IMG/VR virus record: IMGVR_UViG_3300020171_000051 | Span: 1 to 46,039 of that record | DNA length: 46,039 bases | From: a virus | Direction: 5' to 3' (one strand) | In this document: positions 1 to 8,234 of the stretch, one piece after another | How positions within the stretch are numbered: position 1 is the stretch's first letter | Layout: each line of letters opens with the position of its first letter | Position numbers and translations under genes: made by a program | The notes under the pieces: model-generated | The model's database searches: none | What the model was told of the DNA's origin: nothing | The model's input: only the letters and a program-made list of their open reading frames with translations

Positions 1-628
1 TGTTATCCAAGATAATGTTCGTGAGATGGGAATTAACGCAAGAATCACAAGGGATAAAGATGTAATTCAGGCATTGTATGGTGATGGATTTGACGAAACA
101 ACAACACCTGATGGTGTTTACACTTGGTCAAACTCACACTTAAATCTAAATGGGGACACAATAGATAATCTGGAAACAGGAACACTAACTCCAGCAAACC
201 TTGAGACACTTGTTAAGTCATTGAGACTGCAAAAGAAACAAGATGGTTTGTTAGGTGGACACAATCCAGCAGGATTGGCAGTCCCAGTAGCATTATTTCC
301 TGACGCGCAGGAAATAACTAAATCAGAATTAGCGGCTCACACAGGTGAAAATCAACTTAACTACTTCTCGGCAATTTATCCAGGATTAGTAGTTGGCTCA
401 TCTGGTTTTCTTGACAGCACCTTTAACGACTACACCAATGCTAATACCTCACATTATTTGGTATCAAGAAATCACAAACTTACAAGAACAGTAAGATTAG
501 GATTAACTACAGAATTGATACCTTATCAATTTGACCAAAAAGACAGATGGTTTTACAAGGCACGATATAGAGAGGTGCCTTCAGCTAAAGGTTGGCAGGG
601 AGCAGTAGCTTCTAATGGAACGGTCTAA
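1..628 (+). CDS. Major capsid protein, C-terminal part (5' end outside window)
   Basis: The reading frame is open from the window edge. It corresponds to the last 208 or so residues of the complete capsid gene at the other end of the window, with only two clear amino-acid changes (Ala to Thr and Asn to Ser, left to right) despite about 16 base changes. The pattern, with a YTWSNSHLN stretch, a long Gln/Lys helix and a LAVPVALFPDAQEI segment, resembles HK97-fold coat proteins of the Mu gpT-like kind; that assignment comes from memory of family patterns. The annotatable start is missing, so the internal ATG at 26 should not be taken as the gene start. Confidence 0.85.
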   Translation, partial: VIQDNVREMGINARITRDKDVIQALYGDGFDETTTPDGVYTWSNSHLNLNGDTIDNLETGTLTPANLETLVKSLRLQKKQDGLLGGHNPAGLAVPVALFPDAQEITKSELAAHTGENQLNYFSAIYPGLVVGSSGFLDSTFNDYTNANTSHYLVSRNHKLTRTVRLGLTTELIPYQFDQKDRWFYKARYREVPSAKGWQGAVASNGTV

Positions 629-654
629 TTATTACTAATTAACTAATAGATTTA

Positions 655-1218
655 ATGCAGAATAAAAGATGTCAGCAATGTGAGAAGCAATTTAAACCGA
701 GGCGTAAAACGAGTAGGTTTTGCTCTTCTAATTGTTGGTATGATTTCCGTTTTGGTAATCGTCATTATGATACTGAAAAAAAATGTCAACTATGTGGTAG
801 TATTTTCTCTAAAAGAAGAAATCTATCATTTAAGGCATTTTCAGAGCAAATGTTTTGTTCTAATGTGTGTAGAATAAATTGGAAAAAAACGGATGGTTAT
901 CGTAAAACAATCTCGCAAATTATACGAGAGTGGTATAGCAATAATGGATTTCCATTACCAATATTATTTCCACGATATTCGTCAGGATATGCAAAGTGGA
1001 GAAATGAAGTTTTGAAAAGGGATAATCATACTTGCGTGTTATGTGGTTCTGTAAAAGATTTACATGTAGACCACATAATTCCATTTAGTATATCTGAAAA
1101 CAAAAGATGTGAAGTGTCAAATGGTAGGACACTTTGCTTCAATTGTCATAAGGAAACTAATACTTATGGGCGTAGAGCATCAGTTATGCGTAAAAATCTA
1201 CAACAACTAACTACATGA
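655..1218 (+). CDS. HNH homing endonuclease, free-standing
   Basis: The protein has 187 residues. The C-terminal half carries an HNH nuclease: CVLCG, then LHVDHIIPFS, then NGRTLCFNCHKET. The N-terminal half has two Cys4 zinc modules of the type CxxC...FCSxxC, likely for DNA contact. The gene sits between the capsid gene and the next structural gene, and its stop TGA overlaps the next ATG. The same junction at the right end of the window (near 44720) has no such gene, so this is a recent or polymorphic insertion. HNH proteins of this kind nick or cut DNA to spread their own gene. Confidence 0.9.
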   Translation: MQNKRCQQCEKQFKPRRKTSRFCSSNCWYDFRFGNRHYDTEKKCQLCGSIFSKRRNLSFKAFSEQMFCSNVCRINWKKTDGYRKTISQIIREWYSNNGFPLPILFPRYSSGYAKWRNEVLKRDNHTCVLCGSVKDLHVDHIIPFSISENKRCEVSNGRTLCFNCHKETNTYGRRASVMRKNLQQLTT

Positions 1219-1853
1219 ATAACATTCATAATTGGATAAATACAGGATTAATCCTATTGGTTGCCATTCTTTTAGTTGTTGGTAATCAATCAGGCTACTT
1301 AGGAGGTGGAACACGCTTTCCCAGTGGTATAAGTGCAGATAGCACTTCACCATCAGTGGGAGAAGTTAGAGGAACTACTCTAACTTCAACAGGTGCGGCA
1401 ACTCTTGCTTCGGCAATAGTTTCAGGTGCAACGACATTGTCAAGTACATTAAGTGTAACAGGCGCTACAACACTTAAAGTTTTGACTCAAGGTGGAGCAG
1501 TTTTAGCAACTTCCACATCAGCAACAGCAACAACATTTGCACTTGCTGACTTGTTGACTTATTCAGCTTGGGAAGTCACACCAAATGTTGCGGACTTAAC
1601 TTATACATTTCCAGCATCTTCAACACTGTCAACAATAATACCGACAGCAGGAGATAGTAGGACTTGGACGATTTATAACGCAACAACCACTGCAACAATA
1701 GATGTTATCTTTGCGGCAGGAACAGGTTCAGAAATTAAAGGAGCAGGAGGTGCGGCATTAACTATTGATGAAGCATCATTTGGAACTATTACACTTACAA
1801 GAAAAGCTAATAGCGACATTATAATCCTTACAAATTTCCCAACAGCGGATTAG
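1215..1853 (+). CDS. Variable virion-type protein with N-terminal membrane segment
   Basis: The protein has 212 residues. It begins with a hydrophobic stretch of about 16 residues (GLILLVAILLVV) that looks like a signal anchor. The rest is Thr/Ser/Ala-rich, with repeated TGATTLSSTL-like units typical of beta-helical or fibre-like surface proteins. The homologue at 44734-45411 shares the VGNQS-YLG-GTRFPSG and SPxxGEVRGTTLT blocks and the FPASSTLS block but differs widely elsewhere, while genes on either side are almost identical between copies. A capsid decoration or host-contact protein under diversifying selection is a fair guess. The function is not known. Confidence 0.6.
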   Translation: MNNIHNWINTGLILLVAILLVVGNQSGYLGGGTRFPSGISADSTSPSVGEVRGTTLTSTGAATLASAIVSGATTLSSTLSVTGATTLKVLTQGGAVLATSTSATATTFALADLLTYSAWEVTPNVADLTYTFPASSTLSTIIPTAGDSRTWTIYNATTTATIDVIFAAGTGSEIKGAGGAALTIDEASFGTITLTRKANSDIIILTNFPTAD

Positions 1854-1902
1854 TTCATCCATTCATTTTCTCTTCTATAGAAGGGGAAATGGGTTGGGTG
1901 AG
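1854..1902 (+). promoter_or_regulatory. Conserved intergenic RNA hairpin (left copy)
   Basis: The arms pair over 22 bp, with one bulged T and a TATA loop: an outer TTCATCCA/TGGGTGAG stem plus a 14-bp inner stem with several G-U pairs. It starts directly after the upstream stop codon. The equivalent hairpin at 45412 keeps the fold with compensating base changes. No T-run follows, so an mRNA-processing or stability element is more likely than a plain terminator. Confidence 0.8.
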
Positions 1903-1931
1903 CTAAAATTAAAAATTAACAATTAACGATT

Positions 1932-2318
1932 ATGAACAAAATTATAGGAATAGGAATAGTAGTAATAGGACTTATTGTTTTGTTGACTACTGGAACTATG
2001 CAACTTGGTGGAGTAGTTCAAAATACGCCAACATATTCCAATGTTGCTACAAGTGGAATTATGTCAATTACGAGTTCTACTCAAATATTAGCAACAACAT
2101 CAAGAAGGGCTTATGCTGTAATATGCAACACTACGGCAACTAATTCTGCTTATCTAAGTTTTAGAGCAGATGCAGTGCCAGCTAACGGACTATTAGATTT
2201 TGAACTTGGAACTGGTGAATGTTATGAAATTAACAAAGACAATCTTTATGTAGGAGCTGTTAGAGCGACATCATCAACAGGCACAATAAATTTAACAGTA
2301 ACGGAGTTTAAAGACTAA
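1932..2318 (+). CDS. Small virion-type protein with N-terminal membrane segment
   Basis: The protein has 128 residues and opens with a strong hydrophobic segment (residues 3-22, IIGIGIVVIGLIVLLTTGTM) after a single Lys, like an uncleaved anchor or signal peptide. The remainder looks like a compact beta domain containing SSTQILATTSRRAYAVIC and GLLDFELGTGECYEI. Patterns of this kind occur in small phage structural proteins that stabilise or decorate particles, but I cannot name the family. The copy at 45485 differs at about six residues. Its stop overlaps the next ATG by one base (TAATG), so translation of the adaptor gene is probably coupled. Confidence 0.65.
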   Translation: MNKIIGIGIVVIGLIVLLTTGTMQLGGVVQNTPTYSNVATSGIMSITSSTQILATTSRRAYAVICNTTATNSAYLSFRADAVPANGLLDFELGTGECYEINKDNLYVGAVRATSSTGTINLTVTEFKD

Positions 2319-3463
2319 TGACTATACAAAATCTAAAAGCGGAAATTTCTGGAATGTTACACGGAAGCACTCTTAATAAAGTGCGAAACTTTTACGATTT
2401 ATGTAAAAGGGCTTCTGGCAATGTTTTACTAAAGATAGACCCCGCAGAAACGAGGAGAATTGCCAATCTTACAAACGCAATACACGATGACATTTATGAC
2501 TACACAGCACCCTCAGATTTGAAAAGAGTTATAGATATAAGACCACAGGTAAATAGAGATAGTTCAGATAACTTCTCTCAATGGTTTTCAGAGGAGTTTG
2601 ATAAATTCAAAGATAGTTGGGATGACATCTTTCAGATAAGACACAATGATGGAACAAAATCATTAAGAGTGAGTAAGAATATAAGTCCAGCACCGATTAC
2701 AGTTCACGGCTTTAATTCTCTAACTGATGACGGAACAATCGCAATAGTAGGAACAGCTTCAGGATTAAAAGTAGATACACTTCACTACATCACAGGCAAC
2801 AAAAGTGTGGAGGTAGATTTAGCAGTGACGGGAGATGGAATACAGATAACAGGAATGTCAGCCATTGATTTGACCGACCACGATGAGATTTCAGAACACT
2901 TTATAAGAGTTTATTTAGATAGTGTTTCAGCATTAACTTCAATTACACCTATTTGGGGAAATGATTTAACTGCAAACTACTGGACTGGTGTGGCTCAAAC
3001 TTCTCAGGCGGATGGAACAGCTTTTAGAATTGGTTGGAACATCATCAAAATACCGTGGAATACAGCTACAGAAACAGGAACAGTTGACCCCGCAACAATA
3101 GATAGTTTGAAACTTACTTTCACAATTACTGCGGCAATAACAAATGTGAGAATTGACCTTTGGACTTCTTCAATAGGAGAAATTTTTGAAATAGAATATT
3201 ACTCAAAATATCTATTCAGAAGTTCAGCAGGAACTTGGAAAGAAACACCAACAAGTGATGATGATATTATTTGTTTAGACAGTGACACTTACAACATATT
3301 TACTTATGAATGTTTAATTGAATGCGCTCAACAACTTCAAGGAAGCGATAGCACTTTTGATATTACATTCGCGCAGAATAAGTTAAAAGAATTATATGAC
3401 CTTCAAAAAGAAAACGCACCAACAGAGAAAATAAAACCTCAAACGAGATATTACAAAATCTAA
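2318..3463 (+). CDS. Head-tail adaptor-like protein with inserted beta domain
   Basis: The protein has 381 residues. An N-terminal helical part (about 1-75) and a C-terminal helical tail (about 330-375) flank a middle region rich in beta strands that looks like a jelly-roll insertion. A split helical protein placed right after the capsid genes and before a nozzle-like protein fits the podovirus adaptor or tail-tube A position. No tape-measure or tail-tube gene for a long tail is seen anywhere. The assignment rests on position and general layout, not on a recognised motif. Confidence 0.5.
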   Translation: MTIQNLKAEISGMLHGSTLNKVRNFYDLCKRASGNVLLKIDPAETRRIANLTNAIHDDIYDYTAPSDLKRVIDIRPQVNRDSSDNFSQWFSEEFDKFKDSWDDIFQIRHNDGTKSLRVSKNISPAPITVHGFNSLTDDGTIAIVGTASGLKVDTLHYITGNKSVEVDLAVTGDGIQITGMSAIDLTDHDEISEHFIRVYLDSVSALTSITPIWGNDLTANYWTGVAQTSQADGTAFRIGWNIIKIPWNTATETGTVDPATIDSLKLTFTITAAITNVRIDLWTSSIGEIFEIEYYSKYLFRSSAGTWKETPTSDDDIICLDSDTYNIFTYECLIECAQQLQGSDSTFDITFAQNKLKELYDLQKENAPTEKIKPQTRYYKI

Positions 3464-3528
3464 AAAATTATGAGAACAAAAAAATGTTCAAAAGGTCGTA
3501 TGTATAAGATTTTAAATAAAAAAGAATT

Positions 3529-5376
3529 ATGTCTGAAAAATACCAATTAAGGAAAGAAGTCTCTGGCTGGGTTACAAATCAGGAAAGCACATCTGACAAA
3601 GCTCTCCCTCATATGGTTTCAGGTTCACAAAACATTCTAATTGACCCTCGTTTTGGAAAGTTTAGTTCAAGAGGTGGATATTCACGACTTGGAGCAGGAA
3701 ACACAGCTTTAACACCGATTAGACAAGAGTTTAGATGGATAACTTCAACTGGAGAGGAGAGAGATTTAAGATGGTATGATGACGAATTAGAGGCATATTT
3801 AGGCACAATAGATGGAGTAGCAGTAAATGCTTGGACAAGAATTAAAAATAGTTTAAGCACTACAGCAATTCCGAGACGATGCACTTATTGGGATACTACA
3901 GAATTGATTGACCTTTTACTTTTTGTTCAAGGAGATGATAATATTTATGATTGGAGTGGAGCTATTACGACATTAGCTTCAGCAACTGTCAACACTTTGA
4001 CTAAAAATGGAATAGCAACTTGGGCAAATTCAAGATTTTTAACGGCAGGAACGCGAAAAGTTTTAATCAATGGCACAGAATATACTTATACAGGGGGAGA
4101 AACTACCACAACTTTAACAGGAGTTACGGGAGACCCTTCGGCAGAAGCGGTAAATAGTGTGGTTAGTCAAGTGGTGAGAACAAACGCCAATACTCCTTTA
4201 GCTGATAGAAATAACCATACGATATTTAACATTGAAAATCATATATTAGTAGGTTCAGACGAAGACGCTTTAGTTTATGTGTCAAAAAGCACTTCCTTTA
4301 CTGATTTTACTTATTCTTCACCAAGAGTTCCGACGGAAGGCGCCTTGCTTAAATTAACAGGCGCAACAAAAGGATTTGGCATAGTGAGTAAAATACCCAT
4401 TATATTTGGAGGCAAAAATGAAGTATTTACAATGGAATTTGAGCAATTGGCTGTGGGTGCGGTTTTAACTGAAACTTTAAAAATCAAGAAGCTAAAAACA
4501 GGCATAAATCAAGGAGCTTTTAATCAAGAAACAATAGTGCCAGTAGGTGATGGATTGATTTATTTAACAAATGAACCCACTTTAAGAATAATTGAAACTG
4601 TAGCAGGAGCAGACCAGCCACAAATACGAGCATTATCTAATCCAATTAAGCCAGACTTTGACGCTGAGACCTGGACGAATGCTTGTGCAATTTGGCATAA
4701 GAATAGATATTATCTTTCTGCCCCAGCAAATTCAAAACTTTACATATTAGAATACCAAGAAGATGCTGATGGAACTTTAAAAAGATTTTGGCAACCTCCA
4801 CAAATACTACCAGTTAGGTGTTTGACTATAATTTCTGATGCCTTATATGGACATTCAAATGCAGTTCCAGAAACCTATCTCCTATTTACAGGAAATGCTG
4901 ATGGAGTTTATACTGACATTGCAGTAGCAGATAAACTTCCAATAGAAGCAATAGCTAAACTTTCGTATAGAACTTATGGTGATAGGGCTAATTTAAAATC
5001 ACACGATGAGTTTTATGTGGAAGGAAATATCTCACCTGCGACAAATGATTTACAGCTGGTTTTAAGATACGACTACGGAGGAGCCACACAAGAGTCAACT
5101 TTTATAATAGACGGCACAAATCAAGACATTTTATATCAAACAATAGAAGAGACATCATTAGGACAGCAACCTTTAGGAACACATCCGATTGGAGGGGTGG
5201 TTCAAGAACCAACAGCACTTTCAAGGTTTAGAGTAATCTTTGAAATGCCAAAAGAAGACTATCACGAATTACAAGAAATTTATCAGAGTAATGGAGTTGA
5301 TAAATCTTGGGAAATAATTTCTGCTGGTGGTTCAGTTAAATTAAGTCCAAATCGGGACACTTTAATTCATTTATAA
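3529..5376 (+). CDS. Tail nozzle/hub-like protein
   Basis: The protein has 615 residues. It has repeated beta segments, including an arginine-glycine-rich N-terminus (FGKFSSRGGYSRLG), a central GFGIVSKIPIIFGGKNEVFTM stretch and an IWHKNRYYLSAPANSKLYIL segment. This combination resembles the beta-propeller nozzle (tail tubular B-like) proteins of short-tailed phages. It follows the adaptor-like gene, as expected for a podovirus tail. The start is the ATG at 3529 after an A-rich leader with no Shine-Dalgarno. A different structural role is possible. Confidence 0.55.
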   Translation: MSEKYQLRKEVSGWVTNQESTSDKALPHMVSGSQNILIDPRFGKFSSRGGYSRLGAGNTALTPIRQEFRWITSTGEERDLRWYDDELEAYLGTIDGVAVNAWTRIKNSLSTTAIPRRCTYWDTTELIDLLLFVQGDDNIYDWSGAITTLASATVNTLTKNGIATWANSRFLTAGTRKVLINGTEYTYTGGETTTTLTGVTGDPSAEAVNSVVSQVVRTNANTPLADRNNHTIFNIENHILVGSDEDALVYVSKSTSFTDFTYSSPRVPTEGALLKLTGATKGFGIVSKIPIIFGGKNEVFTMEFEQLAVGAVLTETLKIKKLKTGINQGAFNQETIVPVGDGLIYLTNEPTLRIIETVAGADQPQIRALSNPIKPDFDAETWTNACAIWHKNRYYLSAPANSKLYILEYQEDADGTLKRFWQPPQILPVRCLTIISDALYGHSNAVPETYLLFTGNADGVYTDIAVADKLPIEAIAKLSYRTYGDRANLKSHDEFYVEGNISPATNDLQLVLRYDYGGATQESTFIIDGTNQDILYQTIEETSLGQQPLGTHPIGGVVQEPTALSRFRVIFEMPKEDYHELQEIYQSNGVDKSWEIISAGGSVKLSPNRDTLIHL

Positions 5377-5391
5377 TTTAATAAAAATAAT

Positions 5392-6831
5392 ATGGAAATA
5401 ATAACAACAATAGGAAAAGCGATAGGAACAGCAATTATAGGATTAGGAATGCTCGTAGGCGGATGGTTTGGACTTCAACCAGCTCCTCCTATTCAACTTG
5501 GAGCTGACTCTGTTTTATTTTTCGGTGGCTCAACTTACTACATTTCAGGTTCAGGAATTACCTCAACAGGAACTTCTATAACTTTGACATCTTTGACTAT
5601 TCCTCAAACAGGACAAAAGATACTTGATGCTGACCTTTCAAGCACTTTCTTTATAACAATAGAACCCGGAAATACAACAAGACAAGAATTTACATCTTGC
5701 ACGACTGTCACTCAAAACTCAACTGGCACAGCAACTCTTTCAGGATGTTCAAGAGGACTATCTCCTATCTCGCCTTATACCGCCTCTACGACATTAGGAT
5801 TTGCCCATTCAGGAGGTTCAAAGGTAATATTCTCAAACCCTCCTCAAATTTATGACCAAGCGGCATTTAAGGCAAATGATGAGACCATCACTGGAACTTG
5901 GCTAATAGGAACTCCTACCGCTTCAACTCAAATAACAAATAAAACTTATGTAGATAATGTCGCTAACGCGGGAGCGGCTACCTCAACATCTTCAAATGGA
6001 GGTATTGTAGAAATAGGAACACAAGCTGAAATGGCTTCAGGAACGACAGCAGATGCAAACAAACCGCGAGTAATAATTACTGATTTTTCAACTTCAACAC
6101 CAGATGGGACTTCACAGGCAGGAAAGTTTGCAGTTATCTCAGAAACAGATGGAAAACTAAATCAAAAATGGTTAGATTTAACAGAAGATTATGCTTGGAC
6201 GGGAGCCCACACACATTCAGGAGTAAATACTTTTAATGGAGCAACAACAACAATTTCATCTGCTACAACTACGATAACAAGCACGACAGGGGTTGTAGGA
6301 ATAGCCACAACTACACCAACATTAAAGGCAAATGGAGTAAGTATAGGAGCAGATGTTTATATTGCAGGTGGATTGGGTGTAGGAGTAGCTACAACGACAG
6401 ATAATAACTTGGAAGTCGCAGGAAATATTTTAATTCGTGGAACAGCACAAGGGTTTCCAGCAATGAAAAGTGTTAATTATGCAACATCTACTGCATTTAT
6501 TATTGGTGCTGATTATACAGAAGTCGTGACGGTGGGTTTTAGACCAAAATCTATTGTAGGAACAGTTTTGCTTGACGGTCAAAATGATTCTAATATTCAC
6601 TGTATGTTTAGGTCTTATGAAGATAATGATTCATATTTTGGACAAGCGGTTGCGGGAACTGGTTTTATAGTTCAAACAGGAAAAATATGTGATTCAAACC
6701 AAACAAATGATGATATGATTGTTTCTATTTCAGCAGTTAGCTCAACGGGATTTACGATAACTTGGGATTGGGTCGCAGGAGGTTTCGCTACGGGAACTTT
6801 AATAAATGCAACAGTATTAGGGTTTGAATAA
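5392..6831 (+). CDS. Fibre-like surface protein with N-terminal membrane segment
   Basis: The protein has 479 residues. Residues 8-26 are hydrophobic (GKAIGTAIIGLGMLVGGWFG), so the product may be inserted in or exported across a membrane. The body is rich in Thr, Ser and Gly with short repeats such as ATTTISSATTTITSTTG and a TSTSSNGGIVEIGTQAEMA segment seen in many phage fibre proteins. The C-terminal 130 residues look like a compact beta domain (VVTVGFRPKSIVGTVLLDGQ), possibly a receptor-binding or trimer head. The start ATG has the AATAATATG context without a Shine-Dalgarno. Confidence 0.6.
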   Translation: MEIITTIGKAIGTAIIGLGMLVGGWFGLQPAPPIQLGADSVLFFGGSTYYISGSGITSTGTSITLTSLTIPQTGQKILDADLSSTFFITIEPGNTTRQEFTSCTTVTQNSTGTATLSGCSRGLSPISPYTASTTLGFAHSGGSKVIFSNPPQIYDQAAFKANDETITGTWLIGTPTASTQITNKTYVDNVANAGAATSTSSNGGIVEIGTQAEMASGTTADANKPRVIITDFSTSTPDGTSQAGKFAVISETDGKLNQKWLDLTEDYAWTGAHTHSGVNTFNGATTTISSATTTITSTTGVVGIATTTPTLKANGVSIGADVYIAGGLGVGVATTTDNNLEVAGNILIRGTAQGFPAMKSVNYATSTAFIIGADYTEVVTVGFRPKSIVGTVLLDGQNDSNIHCMFRSYEDNDSYFGQAVAGTGFIVQTGKICDSNQTNDDMIVSISAVSSTGFTITWDWVAGGFATGTLINATVLGFE

Positions 6832-6852
6832 CAATTTATTGGTATAAATAAT

Positions 6853-8232
6853 ATGATAGAACCATTACAAACAATAGAAGGAATACAGGGAGCAGTAAAA
6901 CAAGACCCAAAACTTAGTTTTGACCCTAATCTAAAAAAGACCTATCTAAAACTTGGTGGTGTCCTTTCTAATAATTCCATTCCAAGTTTTGAACCAATAG
7001 TTATATCTCCACAAACAGCAGAAAAAGAAATTAAAAAGGCAACAGAAAAGAGTGCGATGCTCGCGCCTATTGAACCCACTAAACCCGAAAAAGTAGAAAT
7101 CCCAAAACCAGAACCTTTAACTTTAATCAATTCAGAAACATTGCTTGAAGAAACTTTTGCCGACCCTTCACTTAATAGACAAAGAATAAGTGATTTAATG
7201 TCAACTGGAAATTATCAAGTTTCAAGTGGAACTTTACCAACAGGAATAATGGCAGACGGAAAGATAGACGAAGAGCAAAGTAAATTAGACGAATACAAAC
7301 AAGAAATTGCTGACTATACCACTAAGTTAAAAAATCTTAATGTAATGAATGACCCAGAGTTTCAGCAAATAGCAAGTGGAATAGAGTCGCAATGGAATAC
7401 CCGAATTGAAACTATGAGACAAATCAACAAGAGTAGAGCAGGAAGCATAACGCAATTAGGAACACGACTTGGCTCAAGATACCTTGCAGGAGGAATGGCG
7501 GGAATAATATCTGAAGAAGAAAAACAAGGAATGAATAGAATTGCTGAATTAGAGACACAAAAACAATCAGCATTGGCTCAAGCTCAAAAGTCATTTAGAA
7601 CTGAAAAATGGAATGAATATGTTGACCTTATTAACATTGCTGAAAAAAGATACAACGAACAAATAACCGAGATTGATAAATTAAACAAAAAAGCAACAGA
7701 GGAGAATAAAAAATTAGATGAGGAAAATACAAACATAAAGAGAGACACTGCGATTTCAGAACTTAGTGGATTAGGGATTGTAGACAAAAAAGAAGTATTA
7801 AAGTTTCTTAACGATAACGGAATAAAAACAACATTAAAACAAGTGGATGACGCATTGAAAATACTTGAAACTACTGATGATTTAGTAGGAACTTCAAGTG
7901 ATTTAAGAACATTTAAAGCGTTCTTTCCTGATGTTGATATAACTACGCCAGAGGGATTACAGAGATTTTATGATTTTAGAGATAAGGGAAAAATAGAATG
8001 GTCTGAACCTTATATGTTGGGTGGTGATTATGTCCAAAAGAATACTAAAACAGGTCAGATAAGAACTGCGGTAAATGTGCCAAGTGGAGGAAATAATAAC
8101 ATAACTGCCACTGAATTAGACCAATTTATAAACAAACAAATGGCAACGCCAGAATTTCAAGCATTGTCAGATGAAGATAAAAAGCTTTATATTCGTTCAC
8201 AAGGAGGAGACCCTTATGATTTTGGATTTTAA
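6853..8232 (+). CDS. Internal virion protein-like, coiled-coil
   Basis: The protein has 459 residues. A proline/glutamate-rich N-terminus (about 60-95) is followed by long helical, Glu/Lys/Gln-rich stretches around residues 135-300, including a likely coiled coil (NKKATEENKKLDEENTNIK). A glycine-rich hinge lies near residue 210 (LGSRYLAGGMAGII). No catalytic motif is seen. Its place between fibre genes and the two very large proteins matches the ejection (internal) protein slot in podoviruses. This is inference from position and composition. Confidence 0.45.
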   Translation: MIEPLQTIEGIQGAVKQDPKLSFDPNLKKTYLKLGGVLSNNSIPSFEPIVISPQTAEKEIKKATEKSAMLAPIEPTKPEKVEIPKPEPLTLINSETLLEETFADPSLNRQRISDLMSTGNYQVSSGTLPTGIMADGKIDEEQSKLDEYKQEIADYTTKLKNLNVMNDPEFQQIASGIESQWNTRIETMRQINKSRAGSITQLGTRLGSRYLAGGMAGIISEEEKQGMNRIAELETQKQSALAQAQKSFRTEKWNEYVDLINIAEKRYNEQITEIDKLNKKATEENKKLDEENTNIKRDTAISELSGLGIVDKKEVLKFLNDNGIKTTLKQVDDALKILETTDDLVGTSSDLRTFKAFFPDVDITTPEGLQRFYDFRDKGKIEWSEPYMLGGDYVQKNTKTGQIRTAVNVPSGGNNNITATELDQFINKQMATPEFQALSDEDKKLYIRSQGGDPYDFGF

Positions 8233-8234
8233 AT

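Larger units (their letters stand above)
1..2486. repeat. Left copy of imperfect terminal overlap (matches 44090-46039)
   Basis: This stretch aligns with the right end of the window at a constant offset of 44,089 in the capsid gene. The capsid part differs at about 16 of 628 bases by my count, nearly all silent. The copy holds an extra HNH gene of about 0.54 kb and a diverged structural gene that the other copy lacks or carries in another version. Gene order across the junction is continuous, which supports a circular or circularly permuted unit assembled from more than one strain. A true duplication is not excluded. Confidence 0.9.

Noticed and set aside
680-877. Open frame inside the HNH gene in another frame
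   Set aside because: The real frame has HNH and zinc motifs; this one has none.
3470-3550. 26-residue frame between adaptor and nozzle genes
   Set aside because: It overlaps the next gene by 22 bases, is very short and has no supporting signal, though its Lys/Cys content is not absurd.
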